Assembly (NCBI GenBank): GCA_013398055.1
Contig: VZRS01012040.1
Span: forward strand, 704,214-768,213
Reading direction: 5' to 3'
DNA from: Ifrita kowaldi
Lineage: Eukaryota; Chordata; Aves; Passeriformes; Cinclosomatidae
DNA: 64,000 nucleotides
The notes beneath the pieces were generated by a model. The model ran no database searches and was not told the DNA's origin. It was given only the letters and a program-made list of their open reading frames with translations. Of the stretch, positions 1 through 10,165 are shown piece by piece; positions within the stretch are counted from its first letter, which is position 1, and every line of letters begins with the position of its first letter. The position numbers and the translations under genes were made by a program.

Positions 1-3000
1 CCTTTGGCTTTTGTCTTAAAGTTTTATTATTTTTATACAGAAATCTCACTGGCTAATTTTTAATCTGTCTTTTGATTGTACTGTTCTTAGGCAATGTAAA
101 AAGTAGGGATACATAAATGTGGTTTGATAACAGTTTAAGGTGTACTAGAAAATGTGGACTTAGGGGTCTTATTTAGACCTGTAGTTAATCAGTGTTACCT
201 GCATGAGAATTTCATGGCTGCTTTAATTTTGCTTTATTAGACAGCTTTCAGGAGAGCTTCTCCAGCTAGTGTTTGTGTCCAGCTCAGCCATAATCACTGC
301 CAGGTGCCAGGAGCTCAGAGCAGACCCCAGTAAGGCACATCTGGTCCTGTTCTTCTGGTATGTAACATTCCCTGTGGGCCTGGGAGAGCCGCAGATAATG
401 AGTTATGCTTTAAATATTCATGACTGCAACAACTTAGGATGTGGGCCTTCTGCATATTGAAAGTTTTTTTTTTCTTCTTCATTGCCAGTGATTCTGGCAA
501 TTAACTGGAACGTACAAGCAGACACAGCTATACCAACCTGTACTGATAGAAGTGCACTTGTATGGGAGTGTTTGCCAGTGTAGCTGTGTCAATAAAATAA
601 ATTTTAAAAAAATTCACACTTGTATGTGAAAGTAGGCTGGAAAATTTCCAAGTGCAGCTGAAGTCTACTTGGGAAGCTTATGAATTTGCTCAAAAAGCAA
701 TACAATACTGAGGGTAACAGTCCTCCAGAACCATTTTACATACCAGCTGCTTGCTGTTCAGATAGGTGATGTTTTCCCAGGCTTATACTACCATTTCCCA
801 TGGCTTTCCCACACATTAGGCTGTACCTTCTTGCAAAAGAAGAAGTATTGAAGATTTTTACTGGTTTTTAACACTTGTTCCCACAGGATGTGTCTACAAG
901 AAACCTTTTGTATTAGCTTTATTTCCTGGGATTTTGCTTTCTGTATTCAGCCTTCTGGTGTTGCAGGCTACCCCTCAGAGTAATGCTTGCAGTATTTCAG
1001 CTTCCATAGAAAGGAATGCAGGATGCCCCAGGATCTTAGCTCAGAAGGGAGATACATTCCGTGGCTTTTTCCCTTCTTTTTTCTCCACCAGTCTCTATCC
1101 TACCCTACTCCTTAATGGGAACTGCAGCATTAGCTCAGGGCAAGGCCCTTTTGCAGAGCACTGAGCTGCAGGTAGCTGTCAAGATTTCAACCAATAGAAT
1201 TAAGAACTATTACACTTGTCTCAGTTTCAGGATTGGTTTGGGATTTTAAAGAATTGTACATAAATGATCTAAATGGGTGTGCAGCCTCCCCTGATCCATC
1301 TGGCTCGTGTCACTCAGCATCCCTGCCTTGCAGCAGGAGCAGGGCACTCTCCTGAGGAAGCTTGGCTACCTCCACTGAAGTGCCAGCTGTTTTGGATAAC
1401 CAGAGAGTGTTTGAAGGGTTTTTAAACAGGCTGCATTGTAAATCCATTCTTTACCCATTAACCCATCATATTTTTTCCAGAATTGAAGTTCCTGAGGGAG
1501 GGTAAAGCCTTTGCTGGATTTTTGTCAACAAGACGTTTCAAATAGAAGATTTATGTCCCACAAGCATCCATTTCCTCATTTCTTTCCCATGAAAGCAGGT
1601 TTTTTACCCCTTGACTTCCACTTGTGCTTTGTCCAAAAAGGAATCCAGCCTTCTGGATAGAACAGATGGAGTCCTTTGTAACTGCCAATGCAGCAGGAAA
1701 AGGATGGGATAAAACCAAGTGTGGGCAGGTATGTGATAGCTGTTTCATGATTTCTGTATCTCAAGCTGTAAGGAAATGTTCAGGTACAAAACCACTGAAG
1801 TGTGGTTTCAATGGAAGTTCATCATGAGACTGGGCTGGGTGTGGTGTGTCACTGCCTGGCATGGCAGCTACAACTAAGGCCAGTTTCAGATGGATGTTCT
1901 CATTCTAATATCACAATATCCATGCAATAGGATGCTCAATAGCTCAACAGGTTTCTTACACATTGACAAATGTACAGCTCTGAGTGATCAAAGAATTCAG
2001 TGACAGCTGTGTTGAGTCCTGGTTTTGCAAATAATTACATTTATAGCATGAGTAGTTCTTCTGATTGTACTGAGACTGCTCATATTAAAATTCAGCATGT
2101 TTAAAAGCTTGCAGGGTTATTTTCTCACCAGTATTGTATAGAGATGTCCTGTTAGCATATACTTAGAAATATAGTTGTCATCATTAACCAGACATTTACT
2201 CATTGATTGTTCTAGGTTGCAGATAATGACTGTGCAAAACAATCAGTCTAGGATACTTTTTTAATATTCACCTAAATTCGTTTATTAGAGATGGAGAGAA
2301 GCTAATATTTTAGAGTATTTTGTTTTAAATACACTGTTTCTGTTCAATGCTGAGTGGAACAGGTATGAGCAGAGCTATCAATGAATAATTTCAGTGTAAA
2401 GTGTTAATTGCTCATAGTGAATTAATTTTCAAGTCACTCTTGCATAGTGAGCTGTAGTTTCAGACAGGAAATATTGTGAGAAGAAAGAAATTTTAAATTC
2501 ATTTAATGCTTAGCTCATTTGGGATGAGCCTATATTAAATTAATTTTAAAAGAATTGGCCTTTAGTCATGCAAATTTATTTAGGCCTGAAAGTTTCTATG
2601 TAGTTACATCCCCTGGATGGCTTTGAAAATAGTGGCATTTGAAAAAGGGATGGTAGTGATGGTCCAGACAAGTGCCAGCTGTGTGGGTTTTTCAGGAAGC
2701 TTTTTCAGGAAGCTGTCCCTGGTCTGAGCTGATGGAGTCAGGGCCTGGGACACAGACTGAGCATCAAGGCAGTGAGCACCCATTACCCCAATCCATGGGA
2801 ATCAGCCTGATTTGGTTTTACCGTCTTCATCTCTTTGGAACTCTGACGTTTCCTTCCCCACTCAATTTCTGAGTGTGGCATTTTGCTCTTTTGAGTGTCA
2901 GCTCTGGGGGCTGGGGCATTTTGTGTCCTGCTTTATCCCATGGGTCTCATGGTCAGCACTTCCACGTGTGCTCAAGGCCCCATCCTAAGATGCTGTGTAG

Positions 3001-6000
3001 GTTTGTGTCACCTTTGCATTAAAACACACTCCTGCTCATTCACTTGAAGGTTGTATAGTATTTTCTGATCTCTTACAGCAAAGTGGAAGGGAAAAAGCAA
3101 AGTTCAAAGATGTGAATATGCTGGTAGTTGCAGGTATGTAGTAAGCTCATAGTCCAGCTTTTGTAGCCATGGATTTAACTTTTCTGAAGCACAGTTTTGG
3201 GAGCCAGTGTTACCAACAGATTTCAAGTAAAAATTTTTTAAATTTCCAGCATGTATTCCTGCTGAATTTATCCAAATGACTCTGAACAGTAAGGAACTAG
3301 AAAAATGAGATTTTAAAAGATTTTTTCCATCTAGATGTAATTGTAACTTGAGCACAATTGTGCATTCATAGAATTGTGATCATAAACCCTGTTTAAGTGC
3401 AATACATAACACTGAAGGAGCATTCTGATTGTGCTTATGAAGCACTGTTTTGGTACATAGGGTTGTTGACAGGCTTGTAGTGTTGTTGCTAGGTAATAAG
3501 CAGGGTATCTGTGATGATTATGGGATTAGGCTCAAAGCACAAATGTCTTTGATTCATGAGGTAGATCTACTTTGTGGGTGAAGCCTGGGCAGCCTGTGGA
3601 AGGCTTGTGTTGTCCTCCACTACCCAGCCAGGAGGTTTTCATCCTCTGGCAGCTTTTTCCAAATGCATTTTTGGAAAGAACAGCGAAGGATTCTGCACAT
3701 CCAATTTCCTTTCCAAGTAGACTTTGTGTTATAGAATGAACAAGCCAGTACTGACCAGGAAAGATGTGTATAAAAATGAAGGGTTTTATCATTGAGTGCC
3801 AAATACTCTGTTTTTGAAAACACATAGAATATCTCATTAAAATCAATGTTGATTTGTAAGAGATTCTTTAAATGAGAAAAGTACAGAAGTTTCCCATAAA
3901 GGGTTAACACTTTAGCTGTTGTTAGCATTAATATCAAATAATCCTGTAAGAATTAAGGACAGTAAGGTATTTGAATGGTGTAAGGCCATGAGTTGCTGGC
4001 ACAGCACAAGAAGTGATGCACAGAGGAGATGTAGCAGTAGTTATCTGTAGTTCTTTTATTTCAGATATTACCACCTTCCTGGCATAGCTTCTGTCCTCTT
4101 TGGCAGTGAAACTGTCACCCTGTCCTAGAGAGGGATGGTCCAGGGCTGCATGGCTGGACCCAAGCACCAGTGTTGGGACTGCCCAGAAGCACCAGGTAAA
4201 AAAAAAAAAAGCACAGAGGAAAAGACAATTGTTAGGAAGGCAATAGGATGGAGATCACTGCACAGCTGGTGTCTCCCTCCATGAATGCCAAGGATAAAAG
4301 TGGGCTTGCAAAGAGAGTAACCATTAATATGTTTTAAAAGAGTCACTTGGCAGGCTGAGGCACCACACTTGGATGTTGGTGGAGACCTGCAGTGCCACTG
4401 TTGCCTCCTCAATGGAGGTGACAGCCTAAAGGTTGATGCTCTTCTTTACTTTTTCCACAAAAAGTAAGGAAGAATAAATTTGACAAGTAATACAGTGATG
4501 TAACACCAATCCATTAATATTTGCTTTGGCTGCATATTGTGGATTCCCTGTAAAAAATGTTAAGAACTTCAAGTGGCTTTAGGAGCACTGCAGCAGCTAC
4601 TGGAATTCTGGCACGTTAGGGCAGACAGGGTTGTGTAAACTTTAATTAGGGCTTGGGAAGCTGAACCACACTGATAAATAAAACATGTCAACAGCCTCAC
4701 TCAACTGGTTGCAGTTCCAGTTCTGTGCATGTTAGTGATTCAGAAGGGTGAGACTTAACCATGCAAAACACACCTGAAATGAACTTGAAAACAGCTTTGC
4801 CTTCATCTGGTGTTGAATGAACTTTAAAAGAGGAATTTCCCCCTGCCTGCTGAGTCTGTAGGGATTAGTTATTTCATGATTCTGAAATGCCTGGTGCATT
4901 CCTATATTTGAGGTATTTGCTGATTTTTAAATGGAATTAGGTTTTGTAAATATTTTGTCAGCCCCATTTCAGTGGGTGTCCAGTTTCTATAAAACCTGAA
5001 GAAATGCTGTGTCAAACCCCTGTGTTTAGCCATGGTTTATCCTATAGCATCTCCAGCACTAACTAACAGCAATTACAGTTTGAGAGAGCAGGGAGTGATT
5101 GCTTAAGGTTGTTTTTCCAGTTAACATTGCATGTGCTTTCCTACTCTTAACATGGAACTAGAATTTCCTCAAAGTACATTTTCCAGCATAAAAAAATGAA
5201 ATAATTTGTGGTGCCAAACACTTCAAACTCTGTTGCTAAGCATTGCCTCCTCTTATTGCACTAGTTTTAAAATTCAGTTTTATATCATTTACTGTCCTTT
5301 TGATGGCCTTTTTAACACATTTTCCCCCAAAACCACTTTCTAGTGCTGAAAAACGCTTGTCCCCTTTTGATTACATCACAGAAACCTCAAAGAAATTTAC
5401 CACAGACTGTGGGTGAAAGAAGCACTATGTGAGGTGAGGTAATAAATCAAAATAATCGGATTTTTATATGTTTCAGAAATCAAAAGAATAATTTATGATT
5501 GAGATGTGATTGTGTATTCTTATGGAGTGAAATACTGGAGTATTCTTTTATAAGAAAACTTAACCCATATAGTATTAAATTCTGAAATTAAATCTATCTC
5601 TATAATTGATATATAATAATGTAAACTGTTACCCAAAATTTAAATTTTACAGTTGAAGAGCACACAATGAACTATGTAAAAGTATGATCTTTACTTTGTG
5701 AATCATTTTTTAAGAAGCACTTTCCTATTACCAACTAGCATGTGAATGAATTTTAGATTCTCTCATTTGTTATGATCTGTAAAAGTGAAATTTCTTCAAT
5801 CTGTCTGTTAATGGGTAAAATCCATCCTACAAATGCTGAAACAAAGCACCTTATACTATGCTGCTTAAACTTGCTTGTAATTGCACCTTTTGTTATCTGC
5901 AGAGTTTTCTTAATGAGTATTCTTGTGTGAAATCATTGTTCCCTGTGGGTCTGGGGGACGATTAACCAACCTACAGCATCATTTACTTAGTTTCTCTTTC

Positions 6001-6570
6001 AATACAACCTTGTATTGTGAGTTTAGTGCTTCAGAAATAAATGCTAATTTCATTTGTCTGCTTTGGTTGTGTATCTTTTATTTCTCGTATACAAAATCAA
6101 GTCCATCGTAAAACTGTAAGAATTTGAAAATTAAGAATATTTTTGCTAGAAGGCTGACTAATTCTTTCCCTGCTAAAGTAGTCCCACTTTATATGTAACT
6201 ATTTTAAAGTAATTTTGGCTTCAAAATAAACTATATTTTAATTTAAACCATTCTTTAACCATAGATTTATGTATGATGCTTGTTGCTCTAATTATTTAAT
6301 TTTTAATATGTACATATACCTTAGAGGAGCAGCAGCAAAGAAACAATGAAACAGCACCTCTCCTGTGGCTGTGGAAGTTGCACATCTTGCACTGGTTTTG
6401 TACTGTGTAAAGCAAGTTTCTATTTCTGTAGCAGTTGTAACTTTAACTAAAACCAGTTATTTCTTGTTACCTTCCATCAAGGTGACAAAAATCCACATTT
6501 TAACGACAAAATACACTTCAAAAAGTCATTTGAACCTTAGGTCAGCATCTGTATGTAACTCCAGCCTTGA
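1..6570. other. Non-coding flank, possibly PHC3 3' UTR or downstream DNA
   Basis: No open frame here resembles a known protein and no splice-bounded exon was recognised. The sequence is AT-rich with scattered plus-strand AATAAA hexamers (591, 596, 6225). In human and other amniotes the gene after GPR160 is PHC3, oriented towards GPR160, so plus-strand 3' UTR of PHC3 could enter this window from the left. That is inference from gene order only; none of the PHC3 coding exons, including its C-terminal SAM exon, is visible. Confidence 0.3.
591..601 (+). terminator. Tandem poly(A) signal candidate, plus strand
   Basis: Two overlapping AATAAA hexamers occur at 591-596 and 596-601, followed by an A/T-rich stretch. 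If PHC3 transcription enters from the left, this is the first strong polyadenylation signal it would meet. Isolated hexamers are common by chance in AT-rich DNA. Confidence 0.25.
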
Positions 6571-6574
6571 AGAC

Positions 6575-6580
6575 TTTATT
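6575..6580 (-). terminator. Candidate GPR160 poly(A) signal
   Basis: TTTATT on the plus strand reads AATAAA on the minus strand. It lies about 335 bases past the GPR160 stop codon and would give a short 3' UTR. It is the nearest canonical hexamer seen downstream of the stop. Confidence 0.4.
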
Positions 6581-6914
6581 GCATTTTGTACTGTAAAACC
6601 TGAGATAATTCCATTTAAAGGAAGTGTTTTAGATTCTGGTGAGAAACATGAAGATTAACTGAAAACTTGTCCTATATAAGCAGTGGTCTTTTGAATATGT
6701 AATTTGAAGTTGAATTCCCTGGACTGACAGTGCTTGCTGCCCACTGGGCCTCGGTGTCCTGCACTCCAGTGCAATATTCACTCCAGTATTGCTGGACACT
6801 GGACTTTTTTCCATGGAGCGAAGCTCTGGAGATGTTTCCTCGTGTTGTCTGTAAGGCCCCAGCCACAGAACATCAGAGTTCTGCTTATTTGCAGCCTTTT
6901 CAGTCGGCAGCTCG

Positions 6915-7937
6915 TTAACAGACGACAATTACTGTGCCTGGCTTATCAGCTGCCTCTGTGCTTTCATTGTTGAATGGCGTAAAGCAAAATTTCCAGCTGA
7001 CAAATGGATCTGTGCACCAGCCCTCCTCTGTCAGCTCCACATCGTGGCACCGACACCAGTAGGCTGCTGCCAGGAGGAAGCTGTTGATGAAGTACAGCCA
7101 GGGCACGTTCATCTCCACGTAGGCCGGGATCTGCACCCCCAGCAACAGAACCACGACCTGGAGAACAACAAACGGTGCCCAAGTGCCAAGGAAACACAGG
7201 AGGAGCCTGCTCAGGAGCTGCCACTTAAAGCAAGTGGTGGTGTTGTTGTTAGGCACATAGGAGAACATCAGAACAGGCTGGCTGGAAAAGGAGAGGAGCC
7301 TGGCAGACAGCAGCATGGCTGTCACCTCCTTCCAGCGAGCCATGAGCGCTGTGCCCAGCAGCAGCACCATGGCACATGACACTGAGTAGCTCTGCAGGCT
7401 GCCAGAGAGGGGGCACTGCCAAGGGGAAACACTGTTCTGCATTTCCAGCTCTTCAGAGACAGCAGGAACTCGGAGAGTGCAAAAAAACCCTGAAATCCAT
7501 ATAACCGCCACAGCAAAGACATAAAGGAACTTCCGAGCTCTTTTAGGGAACTGGGATGTTTGGGAGACAGTGGTGTAATAATCCAGAGCAGCCACAAGAT
7601 ACACTGGGTAATGCAAAATCCCGTAGGTCAGAGAAGTGATCTGAGTGAAGAGGCAGATGTGGTACCGTGTGAATCGCATGCCCCAGAGCGCAAAGTCCTC
7701 AAAACAGAAAATGAAGCAGATACTCAGCAGCAGTGTGAAATCAAGAAGTGCCACTGAAACGCAAAAGCATGCCATAAAACTGGTTTTCACGGGTTTTGGC
7801 TTAATTTGCAGCATGAAGAAATCAAGGAAGACTTTTCCAAGCATAATCAGGACCAACATGTAGCTGATTTCAAGAGGCTGGCTGGCGTGGGTGCAGTGGT
7901 ACTGACCAGAACCATTTTCACAGCGTTTGGCAGCCAT
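6915..7937 (-). CDS. GPR160: GPR160, orphan seven-transmembrane receptor
   Basis: A 340-residue intronless coding exon; human GPR160 is 338 residues. Colinear family blocks are visible: RYHICLFTQI (91-100), the GILHYPV stretch near 106, QIPAYVEMNVPWLYF (269-283) and the DPFVSWK C-terminal block (310-316). Seven hydrophobic helices can be placed at roughly 24-46, 54-78, 90-117, 137-155, 183-203, 243-267 and 276-295. Cys95 at the top of helix 3 and Cys175 in the second outer loop can form the usual disulfide. Asn8-Gly-Ser is a possible N-glycosylation site. The class A activation motifs are degenerate: DYY (119-121) replaces DRY, and helix 7 has no NPxxY. Human GPR160 has the same oddity, so it is a family trait rather than decay. 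The start is the first in-frame ATG after a splice acceptor 54 bases upstream. The natural ligand is unsettled. The gene lies head-to-tail downstream of SEC62. Confidence 0.97.
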   Translation of the reverse strand: MAAKRCENGSGQYHCTHASQPLEISYMLVLIMLGKVFLDFFMLQIKPKPVKTSFMACFCVSVALLDFTLLLSICFIFCFEDFALWGMRFTRYHICLFTQITSLTYGILHYPVYLVAALDYYTTVSQTSQFPKRARKFLYVFAVAVIWISGFFCTLRVPAVSEELEMQNSVSPWQCPLSGSLQSYSVSCAMVLLLGTALMARWKEVTAMLLSARLLSFSSQPVLMFSYVPNNNTTTCFKWQLLSRLLLCFLGTWAPFVVLQVVVLLLGVQIPAYVEMNVPWLYFINSFLLAAAYWCRCHDVELTEEGWCTDPFVSWKFCFTPFNNESTEAADKPGTVIVVC

Positions 7938-7991
7938 CCTTCAGTGGTGAAAACAGCAAAAATAAATATCACAGGGCACAGTGCTTCATCT
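7938..7991 (-). promoter_or_regulatory. GPR160 5' UTR segment with a six-codon upstream ORF
   Basis: On the minus strand a pyrimidine-rich acceptor (TTCTTTTCAG) ends at 7992 and the exon begins at 7991. Two bases in, at 7989, an upstream ATG opens a six-codon frame that stops at 7969, 31 bases before the GPR160 start. Such a short upstream ORF would be expected to lower initiation at the main ATG, but its translation is not shown here. Confidence 0.6.
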
Positions 7992-9242
7992 CTGAAAAGA
8001 AAAAAACCAAACTTCTAAAAATTCATTTTTGTGTACCTCTACCAATTAGTTAATTCTCCATCATAGCAACTACCCAATTTGTCTGAGTTTTTCAGGCTCC
8101 TTAATGAAGAGTAAAGAGTTTCACTAATTCATCATTACATTATTAACAACTGCCTGAATGTTATGTTCTTTGAATTACATTCTTGAGAGTTAAAGGTCAA
8201 CATAATTTACTTTCCTAGCTACTGACCCAAGGAAAGGTTTAGGAAATAAGGTTGACTATGTTCCTTTCCTTTAGAAAGCATGGAGAGGTCTTTCTGTCCA
8301 GCTGGGCAGGGGGGTGGAAGTTTCAGAACTCCTGTGTATTTTGAAGAAATTACAGGACAAAAATCACACAAGACACTGTAGGAGATGCTACAGCACAGCC
8401 TCACACTTCTTTATGCTCATAGAATCTGTAGGAAGTCAAGACTGTGGAAATATCTTGAAAGCAGAAAAAGCATCAAGCATCACCTCCTTTTTTGGTGCAA
8501 AAATCCTGGAACTCCGAGGCAATCCAAAGCACAAGGGCTTCATTCAGTGAATTGGGCTTTTTTGTTCGTCTCGAGGTACTACAATGACAGACACCTCAGA
8601 ACAGCTGGTTTTCCCTTCAGACTTCCACAAGTTTCTTTATGATAACTCTTTTCCAAGTGTTAATTGCTAAGGAAAATGAACATAGAGTGGCTCTGTGTGT
8701 GTCAGCAAGACAGCATGGACAGCTTTGTCTAATTTCTTCTCTCTTTCCTTAAAGAAGCAGGATGGTTTCAGTGATCTCAGTGAGAGCAAAGAGGAGCTGA
8801 GGAGCCAAGGCAGCTGTAAAAAGGAACTGACTCGTAGGCTCTGTGTTAACAGCAAATCTCTTCGATTTAAGCAGACACCTGCATTTTGTGACCGGTTTGC
8901 CAGGCAGTCAATGTTGTGTTAGTGCACGTTTGAGTTTGTGTGTCCTGAGAGCAGAGTTAGGGCAGCTACAGGTCTTTGGCAGCGCAACTTGAGAAGCATC
9001 CATGGAGTTTATTTACAAGCCTACCTGGGCTCGCCGCTTCACTCTTCGTCTGCTCAAGTGCATCTTCTGAAACCTGGTCTGGCGTTACAGAACGACTTAA
9101 TTCCGGTGTGTTTTGTCTTCGTGTACCGGACGCTGCACTGTACGCAGAAAGGAGGGAACCTGCGCCAAAGAGGGTCCCGTTCGGTAAGATAATAATAATA
9201 ATAGTAATAATAAAAATAATAAATATCGTAACGTGGAATCAC
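7992..9242 (-). other. Presumed GPR160 5' UTR intron
   Basis: The interval between the acceptor at 7992 and a candidate donor (CAG|GTGATT on the minus strand, exon end 9243) holds no recognisable coding sequence. It carries an ATA/AAT-type simple repeat near its 5' end. Treating it as an intron rests on the acceptor and on the CpG island immediately beyond the donor. Confidence 0.45.
9186..9226. repeat. AAT-type trinucleotide microsatellite
   Basis: An imperfect run of ATA/AAT triplets with two or three interruptions, about 40 bases long. It lies just inside the presumed GPR160 leader intron, next to the CpG island. Confidence 0.85.
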
Positions 9243-9440
9243 CTGTCCGGGGCCGTGCAGGCAGAGCCCCCATCCTACACATTCTGCCGGCGCCTCCCGC
9301 TCCTCGCCCCGGACGCTCCCGTCTGGGCTCCGCCGCTGCCCCCGGCCNCCGCCACCTCCGCCCGCCCCAGCGCGGGGACCGGGCGGGACCAGGCGGGCGG
9401 GGAGCCGCGGTGCGGGCTCGTGTCCGGGGAAACAGGGCAT
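9243..9440 (-). promoter_or_regulatory. CpG-island promoter and likely first non-coding exon of GPR160
   Basis: About 200 bases of very high GC and CpG density sit inside an AT-rich neighbourhood. They contain several GC-box-like GGGCGG/CCGCCC elements around 9357-9401. A good minus-strand splice donor (CCGGACAG|GTGATT) at its left edge fits a leader exon that would splice to the acceptor at 7992. One base (9348) is unresolved. The transcription start was not located; GPR160 is the nearest gene in the right orientation. Confidence 0.6.
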
Positions 9441-9742
9441 AACACAGGTAACAGATATCATATATAACACATATAGCACATGTAACACAGGTAACTCATG
9501 TATATAACGCATATAGCACATATAACACGTGTAACAGAACATATATAACTTATATAAAATATAACAGCTGGAACATGTAACACACGACGTGTAACATATA
9601 ACACAACAGACATAACACATAGCACACATAACACATAACATTTAGCACATGTAACAAACATAAATAGCACATATAGTGCACATAGCCCATATAACACACA
9701 TAGCCCATATGACACACATAGTACATATATCACAACATAGCC
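9434..9742. repeat. Degenerate ACACATA/TAGCACAT minisatellite, about 300 bp
   Basis: A run of short, imperfectly repeated units of the type (A/T)A(A/G)CACAT(A/G)T fills the interval. Units of roughly 9-11 bases are interspersed with ATATAA steps. Because stop codons are rare in the repeat, long spurious frames rich in Cys and Tyr appear on the minus strand. The array abuts the GPR160 CpG island. Confidence 0.85.
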
Positions 9743-10119
9743 ACGCTGAGGACCAGGTTCAGTGTGTTGTGTTTGATCCCCTGGCAATGGGAGGTGAAGC
9801 AGCCTCATGGCACCCCAGCGCCCAGTGCAGCATGGTGGGATGCCCAGATCCTTATAGAAGTAGCAGATAAATATTTTGGATTCTAAATGTGTGAGGCATG
9901 TGTGGAAAAAAGGCAATGGCGGGGCATGAGGGCGCTTCAGCGGGAGCCCTCGGGTCCCCCTGCATGGCAGGGAGCACAGGATACTCCCTTTGGAAAGCCC
10001 TGTGCCCACATGGTGGGTATGGTTTGAGGCATCTCTGTGTACAAAAGTATCACGTAGCTGGCAGGACTTCTGAAAGCAACTAACTCTCTGGAGTTAAATT
10101 CAGATGTAAGTTGTGATTC

Positions 10120-10165
10120 CCCCCCCCCCTATTTTTCCTTGCCCCTCTCCTCCCCCCTTCCTTCT
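10120..10165. repeat. Poly(C) and C/T-rich tract
   Basis: About ten consecutive cytosines are followed by CCCCTCTCCTCCCCCC-type sequence. It is a simple low-complexity tract prone to length error. Confidence 0.8.

Noticed and set aside
3532..3937. Two overlapping minus-strand frames of about 105 codons
   Set aside because: They overlap in different frames, match no family, and have no supporting start or splice context.
9054..10009. Minus-strand frames of 183-195 codons rich in Cys, Tyr and Met
   Set aside because: They are read through the ACACATA minisatellite and the CpG island; the composition comes from the repeat and there is no gene-like sequence.
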